Positions 6,008-10,343 of a DNA stretch of 10,343 nucleotides are shown here, one piece after another. The first letter of the stretch is position 1. Every line of letters starts with the position of its first letter. The notes below the pieces were generated by a model. It did not search any database, had not been told where the DNA came from, and saw nothing but the letters and a program-made list of their open reading frames with translations. Location: positions 1 through 10,343 of the forward strand of contig DAOTUD010000079.1 of assembly GCA_034437275.1 (NCBI GenBank), in the 5' to 3' direction. The stretch is from TC-15 sp034437275 (GTDB lineage: Bacteria; Chloroflexota; Anaerolineae; Aggregatilineales; Aggregatilineaceae). A program made the position numbers and the translations under genes.

Positions 6008-6981
6008 AACCCCTCCACAAGCTCATCATAACCGGAACAGTCTGTCAGTAGCGCTTCAATCTGGTCCACCAACGCACCACCAGCGGGATTGTTCAGGTCG
6101 ACACGCCGGTAGTTATCCAGAATATTGATCACGGTAATATAGATCGTCATTTCGATATACTCTGCATTGATCATTTGCGGCAAGGAAAGCGGTTCGCGCC
6201 GGATGGTCACCAGACGTCCCAGGCGGCGTTCCACACCGGCCAGCCGGACGTAACAGCCCAGCCGCCGGAGCACCAGGAGCTGCGCCAACCAGCGGTGTGG
6301 CACCAGGATGACCACCAGGCAGATCGCAGCGATCTGGCCGCGCGGGATGAGATTGGGCCCCTGGTTGGGTTGGCCGGTCAGGATAATGGGCGGGATAGAG
6401 ACGATGGTTACTGCCGCGCTGGTGGCAAACGTGACAATGAATACCAGCGTCGCCAGATGTTTGACCCGCATCGGGAAGACCTGCTCCTGCCGGAACATAG
6501 CCACGTTGATGGGGACCAACACCAGCCCGGCTTGCAGCAATCCGTAGCATTCGATCAGCCCCTTCATCGTGTACTCGACTTGCAGCCATGTCCCGATGCC
6601 ACCGGCGTACGCCACCAGCAAAGCCAGCATCAGTACCGCGCAGCCTGGCGTCGCCCAGAGCAGCCAGGTGTGAAACCGTCGCAGGCGAACGATGCCCGGC
6701 GAACGCTGCACCAGCCAGCGTAAGCTGAGCGAGTAGGCCGCGACAGCTCCCATCACGGCCAGATGGATCGTGACAAAGGTGACCGGGGAGCCACCGAAGT
6801 AACCGTCGATGAAGGGCGGGGCCGCCGGGATACGCAGGGTGTATATCACGCCAAATAGGATGAAGATCGTCCAGGTGATGAGCACGTAGCGATCCATATG
6901 CTGCGTCCGGCGGTAACCGCGGAGGATGCTGTACCCGATGCAGCCCCATACCAACCCGCACAACAGCAGCGCTTCAGTCAT
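5989..6981 (-). CDS. Seven-TM membrane protein with cytosolic C-terminal tail (MAB_1171c/DUF6545-like)
   Basis: From the ATG at 6981 the protein has 330 residues with about seven hydrophobic segments (near 4-21, 31-49, 64-84, 106-128, 140-163, 174-202 and 212-229). A soluble tail of some 100 residues follows. The tail segment ERRLGRLVTIRREPLSL (251-267) recalls the RRxxEIRDG-like segment of the actinobacterial MAB_1171c family (DUF6545). The partners upstream, an HTH protein and an ImmA-like peptidase, are also what I recall next to that family; the match is from memory and not tested. The start codon overlaps the stop of the peptidase gene as ATGA, and the frame upstream of it belongs to no better start. 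NCBI names the family a putative transporter, but no function is established. The 7TM topology with a cytosolic tail would also fit a sensor. Confidence 0.7.
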   Translation of the reverse strand: MTEALLLCGLVWGCIGYSILRGYRRTQHMDRYVLITWTIFILFGVIYTLRIPAAPPFIDGYFGGSPVTFVTIHLAVMGAVAAYSLSLRWLVQRSPGIVRLRRFHTWLLWATPGCAVLMLALLVAYAGGIGTWLQVEYTMKGLIECYGLLQAGLVLVPINVAMFRQEQVFPMRVKHLATLVFIVTFATSAAVTIVSIPPIILTGQPNQGPNLIPRGQIAAICLVVILVPHRWLAQLLVLRRLGCYVRLAGVERRLGRLVTIRREPLSLPQMINAEYIEMTIYITVINILDNYRRVDLNNPAGGALVDQIEALLTDCSGYDELVEGLCHVKR

Positions 6982-7496
6982 GATAGCCCCAGGCTCCGGG
7001 TAAAGTGCGACAGTGCCCCAATACTGGTGTCGGGATGGGTCAGGGCGTCCAACCGCCCGGCGAACATGATCTTGCGCTGCAGGTGGCGCACAAACCACTC
7101 AGCTTCGCGCTCTTCGGGTGTGTTACATGGCTCCCAGCGGCGGCAGTGCCCGCACAGCGGTACGGAAAGGGTTGCCCGCAGCTGGGCAGCTAGCGCTGGC
7201 GATAGGAAGTCGGCCACGTCCTGCAGCGGGTGGCCCAGCACAATATGTCCCACTTCGTGCAGAATGTGGTGGACCTGGTGGACCTGGTGTGTACGCCGGT
7301 TGAAAAACACGTAGTCGGCGGTATCTGCGCGGACCCAAAAGCCGTGTAACCCCTGGTCGAAGGGCACGCCGTGCAGGATAATGTCGCGCGCGCGAAATGC
7401 CTCAAGGTGTTGGATGAAATGCGGTACGGTGAACTGCCTGAAGTCGTAACCCAACCCGTCTACAACGGCCTGCACCCGTGTTTCATCGTCGGTCAT
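6978..7496 (-). CDS. ImmA/IrrE-family metallopeptidase
   Basis: Predicted zinc peptidase of 172 residues. HHILHEVGHIVLGH (76-89) holds the HExxH zinc site (His80, Glu81, His84), and PEEREAEWFVRHL (127-139) matches the xEAxxFA helix that supplies the third ligand (Glu131). CGHC at 115-118 with Cys124 could hold a second metal or a disulfide, and is not a usual ImmA feature. Family members such as ImmA and IrrE cleave partner XRE repressors (ImmR, DdrO), and the gene just upstream encodes an XRE-type HTH protein. The ATG at 7496 has GGGGAG seven bases upstream. The frame is open further, with a possible TTG start near 7547 behind another GGAG. The stop overlaps the next start (ATGA). A 139-base gap separates it from the HTH gene; I see no convincing promoter or terminator there. 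Confidence 0.88.
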   Translation of the reverse strand: MTDDETRVQAVVDGLGYDFRQFTVPHFIQHLEAFRARDIILHGVPFDQGLHGFWVRADTADYVFFNRRTHQVHQVHHILHEVGHIVLGHPLQDVADFLSPALAAQLRATLSVPLCGHCRRWEPCNTPEEREAEWFVRHLQRKIMFAGRLDALTHPDTSIGALSHFTRSLGLS

Positions 7497-7635
7497 GTGT
7501 GTACTCCCCACGATCCCCACCAGACCGGCCCGTGTCAAAGTCCACAACTGTACTCCGATCGGCGGCAAGCGCAAATCACGACAGCGGGAAAAAACGACGC
7601 TGCAAGACAACCGTTGAGAAAGCGGTGGTTAACGA

Positions 7636-8082
7636 CTACGGTTCTGCATCAAGGTCATCGGGGAGGTCCGGCATTGCACGTCCCGCTTTGCGCTCGCGTT
7701 CGGCAGCTTCCACCCAGGTGATGATCTTTAGAATATCCTCCTGTGATTTCGCGGAGAGTCCGGAAGCCCGGAACGCGATCTCGGCGATGGGGCCGGGTAA
7801 GTCCTCCGGGCGCTGGCCGGATAACACGGCATAACACTCATCAAACGTCGCACAGTCAAAGAAGTTCAACGGGACGCCGAAAAATCCGGCGATCTCTTGC
7901 AGCGTGGGCACCGTGGGATTCTTGTTTCTGCCTGTGCGCAGTTGGTTGATGGTGGCATGGCTGATGCGGACCTGGTCCGCCACCTCCTGGGTAATGTACG
8001 GACGCCCATCAGGATGCTGGACGTGCTCAAACAGGAAGTTGATCAGGTCTTTGAGTGGAAGTGGTTCTGTTTCCTTGCTCAT
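7636..8082 (-). CDS. XRE-family helix-turn-helix regulator, EspR-like
   Basis: DNA-binding protein of 148 residues. The HTH lies at about 30-53: helix two TQEVADQV (31-38), recognition helix from SHATINQLRTG (41-51), then NPTVPTLQEIAGFFGVPLNFF. The YIT-EVA, ISxxTINQLRTGRNKNPT and FFGVPLNFF pattern is that of the EspR-like XRE proteins frequent in Actinobacteria. A C-terminal helical part follows (FRASGLSAKSQEDILKI, 104-120), which in this family supports dimerisation, and then an acidic tail. The ATG at 8082 has only a weak AAAGGG upstream. It is the first gene of the cassette and is divergent from the response regulators. It probably binds the AT-rich region upstream of itself and may be the substrate of the ImmA-like peptidase. 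Cleavage is inference from ImmR/ImmA and DdrO/IrrE. Confidence 0.88.
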   Translation of the reverse strand: MSKETEPLPLKDLINFLFEHVQHPDGRPYITQEVADQVRISHATINQLRTGRNKNPTVPTLQEIAGFFGVPLNFFDCATFDECYAVLSGQRPEDLPGPIAEIAFRASGLSAKSQEDILKIITWVEAAERERKAGRAMPDLPDDLDAEP

Positions 8083-8158
8083 ATGACGGTTTGCCCTTTG
8101 TTCACCGGCACCATCGAGATGATAACCGGAAAGATCGGCGGCTCAATCAGGACAATTG

Positions 8159-8187
8159 TACCATATTTTCCGATTTGGCATACCATA
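8159..8187. promoter_or_regulatory. Candidate operator: TACCATA direct repeat in divergent promoter region
   Basis: TACCATA occurs at 8159-8165 and 8181-8187, start to start 22 bases, about two helical turns. The second copy begins one base after the -35 element of the plus-strand promoter. The site lies 77 bases upstream of the XRE gene, in the only AT-rich stretch of the window. A regulator bound here could control both divergent transcripts. The XRE protein is the obvious candidate. Confidence 0.35.
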
Positions 8188-8202
8188 GTTTTTTATTATA
8201 AT
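8175..8202 (+). promoter_or_regulatory. Sigma-70-like promoter for the first response regulator
   Basis: TTGGCA (8175-8180, five of six) and a perfect TATAAT (8197-8202) are 16 bases apart. Transcription would start near 8209 and leave a leader of about 125 bases before the TTG start at 8334. The same AT-rich core also reads TATAAT on the minus strand (8200-8195), but no -35 fits there. Confidence 0.65.
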
Positions 8203-8310
8203 ACAGTCTATGTGTTAGCAGGTCATACACAATGAAGGGTCAGGTTTTTGGTGAGTAACTGCATAGGCCACCATCTACGCCGCTGATTTCAACCCTGTCG
8301 CAGGCGGGGG

Positions 8311-8328
8311 CCTTCGTCGAAAGGAAGG
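8311..8328 (+). promoter_or_regulatory. Small hairpin covering the ribosome binding site of the first response regulator
   Basis: CCTTC (8311-8315) can pair with GAAGG (8324-8328), and the right arm is part of the AAGGAAGG Shine-Dalgarno sequence of the TTG start at 8334. Together with the rare start codon it would lower translation. The stem has five pairs only. Confidence 0.25.
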
Positions 8329-8333
8329 GTTGG

Positions 8334-8960
8334 TTGGGCATCGACGTGGTTATCGTGGATGATCAGGACATTATTCGTCTGGGGGTCCGGCAGTCGCTGG
8401 ACGACATCCCGCACATCACCTTTCTGGGTGGGTACTCCGATGTTTCCTCGTTTTGCCAGTCTGCGACTGTTCAACGCGCAGATGTGGTCTTATTGGATGA
8501 CTCGCTGCCGGACATGGATCTCGTGCAGGCCTACGAAACCGTACAGGAACAGTGTCCCAACGCCGCTGTTCTGGTTCTTGGTACTCAAATGTCCGCGCAC
8601 GACATTCACCGGGTAATCGGCGCGGGCGCACTGGGCGTCGTGTGCAAAAACGAACCGGTGCAGGATGCGCTGGTGGTGGGCATCCGGCGGGCCTATGAGG
8701 GGCAAGTCTATCTTTCGTCATCTGCTGCGTTGATCGCGGGGCGTCTCGAACCCGCTCTGGTGCTCAGCCCGCGTCTCGACCAGGTGCTGCACCTGATGGC
8801 ACGCGGCGGTCATGTCCAGGGCATGGCGCAAGCGTTAGGCATCACCGACAAGGCGGTATATAACGCCCGAACACGCCTGCGCGAAATCCTGGAAGTAGAC
8901 ACCAATGAGCAGATTGTGGCCGAAGCCATGCGGCGAGGGCTGTTGCGGCGTGATGATTGA
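8334..8960 (+). CDS. NarL/LuxR-type response regulator, orphan, paralogue 1
   Basis: Two-component DNA-binding response regulator of 208 residues. The receiver domain (about 1-122) has the acidic pair Asp9-Asp10, the phospho-acceptor Asp55 in VVLLDDSLP, and Lys105 in GVVCKNEP; these keep the spacing of NarL. At the switch position, 28 residues after the acceptor, it has Gly83 instead of Ser/Thr, with Thr84 next to it. The C-terminal domain (about 143-205) follows the LuxR pattern loosely: LSPRLDQVLHLMARGG, then a helix-turn-helix around MAQALGITDKAVYNARTRLR. The start is TTG at 8334 behind AAGGAAGG, chosen because it places the acidic pair at residues 9-10. No histidine kinase lies in the window. 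It shares the C-terminal pattern (TNEQ, then Ala-rich, then Gly-Leu/Phe-Leu) with the next regulator. Confidence 0.85.
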   Translation: MGIDVVIVDDQDIIRLGVRQSLDDIPHITFLGGYSDVSSFCQSATVQRADVVLLDDSLPDMDLVQAYETVQEQCPNAAVLVLGTQMSAHDIHRVIGAGALGVVCKNEPVQDALVVGIRRAYEGQVYLSSSAALIAGRLEPALVLSPRLDQVLHLMARGGHVQGMAQALGITDKAVYNARTRLREILEVDTNEQIVAEAMRRGLLRRDD

Positions 8961-8963
8961 CCT

Positions 8964-8996
8964 CGGAGAATTACGGAACGACCCGGTAATTCTGCC
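8964..8996. promoter_or_regulatory. Inverted pair of the CGGTAATTCTCCG motif upstream of response regulator 2
   Basis: CGGAGAATTACGG (8964-8976) and CGGTAATTCTGCC (8984-8996) face each other in the gap after the first regulator gene, with AGAATTAC (8967-8974) and GTAATTCT (8986-8993) perfectly complementary. No T run follows, so a terminator is unlikely. The same motif recurs at 9818-9830. The pair ends about 46 bases before a weak TATGCT -10 candidate (9043-9048) for the second regulator. It fits a binding site for a dimeric regulator. Confidence 0.5.
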
Positions 8997-9080
8997 CGTT
9001 GCGACTTCCTGAATTGCTCATGTTTCCCGCCTCAGTTGGTGGTATGCTAAGGGTAAGGTTTCCCTGTGAGGTGGGTAGGC

Positions 9081-9713
9081 ATGATGGTCAGGATTGTAAT
9101 GGCAGACGACATGGATCTGGCGCTGGAAGGCATGAAAGCCATCTTGCGCCAGCATGGTTCTTTTCAGATAGCCGGTGCTTACCAGCTGCTCTCTGAAATG
9201 CTTCAAGCGCTCCCTGACCTACACCCCGACGTGATCCTGGTCGGAGACAAGATTGAGCCTGGTCTGGATGTGCTGGCGCTGGTCGAGCGTATCCGGCAGG
9301 CTGCCCCGCGTGCGCGCATCGTGATCCTGAGCAACCTGCCGGACGGGTTGGTCGTCCAGGAGCTATTCAAGATTGGTGCGATGGGCTATCTGTATAAAGG
9401 CGATCCGTTGAGTCACGATCTAGTTGAAGCGGTCAAGACAGTCATACGGGGTCGTCCGTATCTCTCGCCGACCACGAATTCAGAGTACCTGTTGGCGATG
9501 CAATCGGATCGTGCGGACTGGCAGTTGGATGCGGAAGCGCGCGACGTGCTGCGCCGGATGGCTCAGGGCCTTCGACCGCAAGAAATCGCGCAGATACGGA
9601 ACGCACCGGTACGCCGGATTTACAGTGTCGGTGAGAAGCTGCGCCGCCGTTTTGGGGCGGAAACCAACGAGCAAGTCATTGCACGGGCGGCTGAAGAAGG
9701 CTTTCTGCCCTGA
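9081..9713 (+). CDS. NarL/LuxR-type response regulator, orphan, paralogue 2
   Basis: Response regulator of 210 residues from the ATG at 9081 (AGGTGG six bases upstream; GTG 9066 and ATG 9084 are alternatives). The receiver has Asp9-Asp10, then PDVILVGDKIEPG: the residue at the usual acceptor distance from the acidic pair is Gly55, and an Asp follows at 56. Ser84 and Lys106 (GYLYKGD) lie 28 and 50 residues after Asp56, the normal distances. Asp56 is therefore probably the acceptor, with one residue inserted before it. The C-terminal domain (about 149-208) is LuxR-like: LDAEARDVLRRMAQGLRPQEIA, then a divergent recognition helix rich in Arg. It lies 120 bases after its paralogue in the same orientation, with a motif pair between them and a strong terminator behind it. 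Probably a local duplication. The partner kinase is not in the window. Confidence 0.85.
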   Translation: MMVRIVMADDMDLALEGMKAILRQHGSFQIAGAYQLLSEMLQALPDLHPDVILVGDKIEPGLDVLALVERIRQAAPRARIVILSNLPDGLVVQELFKIGAMGYLYKGDPLSHDLVEAVKTVIRGRPYLSPTTNSEYLLAMQSDRADWQLDAEARDVLRRMAQGLRPQEIAQIRNAPVRRIYSVGEKLRRRFGAETNEQVIARAAEEGFLP

Positions 9714-9738
9714 TGATCTTAACCCTATCAACATCGTG

Positions 9739-9768
9739 ACGCCCGGTCCGAAACACCGGGCGTTTTTT
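9739..9768 (+). terminator. Rho-independent terminator of the response regulator pair
   Basis: A perfect 9-bp GC-rich stem (ACGCCCGGT 9739-9747, ACCGGGCGT 9755-9763) with a 7-base loop is followed directly by a T run (9763-9768). It lies 25 bases after the stop of the second regulator gene. Confidence 0.92.
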
Positions 9769-9817
9769 GTTCGTCGGAATTTTGCGCGCCAGAGCGGGTA
9801 AATTTCCATACTCGAAA

Positions 9818-9830
9818 CGGTAATTCTCCG
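9818..9830 (+). promoter_or_regulatory. Third copy of the CGGTAATTCTCCG motif, upstream of the lipoprotein gene
   Basis: CGGTAATTCTCCG matches the two copies at 8964-8996 (12 of 13 to the first, 11 of 13 to the second). It ends 67 bases before the lipoprotein start and sits just upstream of where the -35 of a possible promoter would be (-10 candidate TACGAT, 9854-9859; -35 weak). That position would suit an activator. Confidence 0.45.
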
Positions 9831-9897
9831 CATTCCACACCCCCCTGCTCCGCTACGATGATGGTTGGTCGACATCATCGAGTTCTGGAGCGTTTTC

Positions 9898-10343
9898 ATG
9901 ATCCGCAGCATCACCATCATATTGCTTGCCCTGGTCCTGGTCGCTTGCGGCAGTAGCGACGATCCGCCGCCGGAGATCACCCCCTCCGCGACCATCACCG
10001 CGACCGCACCGGCCACCGCGACGGTCGCGCCGACCATCCCGCCGACCGCCACCCTGACGCCAACACCGACTGCGTCGCCGACGCCCACTGCATCACCCAC
10101 CCCGACGGTCACGCCGACGCTGGCGGTGCGCGTGCTGGCCATCACTGCTGGCGGGCCGGGCGTGGCGCTGGAACCGGTCGCGGACCCGCTGGCAACAACC
10201 GACGCGCTGCCGCTCGACGAGTGGGTGCGCTTTGAGTCAGATCACCCCGCGCTGGACTACGTGAGCGGCGAATGGATCGACATGTGGTCCTGGTCCGCCG
10301 GGCAGAACGAGTACCGCTACAGCGTGGACCCGGCTGCCGCCGT
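9898..10343 (+). CDS. Secreted lipoprotein with Thr/Pro-rich linker, 3' end outside the window
   Basis: The 148 codons visible begin with a type II signal peptide (MIRSITIILLALVLVAC) whose lipobox LVAC puts the lipidated residue at Cys17; the processed protein would be anchored on the outer face of the membrane. Residues about 23-73 form a low-complexity Thr/Pro/Ala linker with TPTPTASP-type repeats, common in Chloroflexota surface lipoproteins. From about 76 a folded domain begins (VRVLAITAGGPGVALEPV and later WVRFESDHPALDYVSGEW); I do not recognise it. The ATG at 9898 has CTGGAG seven bases upstream. It is preceded by the terminator of the regulator genes and by a copy of the motif found before the second regulator, which may place it under their control. 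The repetitive linker gives a long false reading frame on the other strand. Confidence 0.88.
   Translation, partial: MIRSITIILLALVLVACGSSDDPPPEITPSATITATAPATATVAPTIPPTATLTPTPTASPTPTASPTPTVTPTLAVRVLAITAGGPGVALEPVADPLATTDALPLDEWVRFESDHPALDYVSGEWIDMWSWSAGQNEYRYSVDPAAA

Noticed and set aside
7500..7556. Repeated TGTACTCC (7500-7507 and 7549-7556) before the peptidase gene
   Set aside because: Each copy is simply GGAG plus a few bases on the minus strand and may reflect two ribosome-binding-site-like stretches; too short to call a repeat.
8195..8230. Minus-strand promoter for the XRE gene using the TATAAT at 8200-8195
   Set aside because: No acceptable -35 at 15 to 19 bases; the match comes from the near-palindromic AT core.
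8232..8258. Eight-codon ORF (MKGQVFGE) in the leader of the first regulator
   Set aside because: No Shine-Dalgarno sequence and no feature beyond chance.
8967..8993. Terminator after the first response regulator
   Set aside because: The stem is only eight mostly A-T pairs and there is no T run; the operator reading explains the third copy at 9818 better.
9480..10145. Minus-strand reading frame rich in Val and Gly at the end of the window
   Set aside because: It is the complement of the Thr/Pro linker of the lipoprotein and of the end of the second regulator, and it reads through a clear terminator.

Overview
The window is GC-rich bacterial DNA. The last gene encodes a lipoprotein with a long Thr/Pro-rich (TPTPTASP-like) linker behind the lipobox. 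That linker, together with a large serine recombinase, a DUF3987 replication protein and an HTH/ImmA/7TM cassette of the kind also common in Actinobacteria, suggests a Chloroflexota (Anaerolineae-like) genome. This assignment is inference only. I see no tRNA, rRNA, CRISPR array or IS element.

Layout. Positions 8082 to 1 are one long minus-strand block. Its downstream part (about 5203 to 1) looks like the replication and integration end of a mobile element. In transcription order it holds: a 25-codon leader ORF; a DUF3987-type primase/helicase-like protein; a hairpin terminator; a spacer of palindromic GTGACAGG repeats; a CHC2/Toprim primase-like protein; two small unknown ORFs; and a large serine recombinase whose 3' end lies outside the window. 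These genes are tightly packed, with overlaps or gaps of a few bases from the primase gene onward. Two separate repeat clusters flank the DUF3987 gene (3285-3520 and 5217-5359) and could be origin iterons or operators.

The upstream part of the block (8082 to 5390) is a four-gene cassette: an EspR-like XRE helix-turn-helix protein, an ImmA/IrrE-type HExxH metallopeptidase, a seven-TM protein with a soluble C-terminal tail (MAB_1171c/DUF6545-like), and a divergent PAP2-family membrane phosphatase. The last three genes overlap each other and look translationally coupled. This cassette is the best candidate for a poorly described system: the peptidase could cleave the HTH regulator, and the two membrane proteins could be the sensing or effector side. 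Whether it is element cargo or flanking chromosome cannot be decided here.

After a divergent promoter region (8083-8333) with a good sigma-70-like promoter on the plus strand, the plus strand carries two paralogous orphan NarL/LuxR-type response regulators with unusual receiver residues, a Rho-independent terminator, and the start of the lipoprotein gene. A 13-bp motif (consensus near CGGTAATTCTCCG) occurs twice upstream of the second regulator and once upstream of the lipoprotein gene. It may be the operator through which one of the regulators acts.
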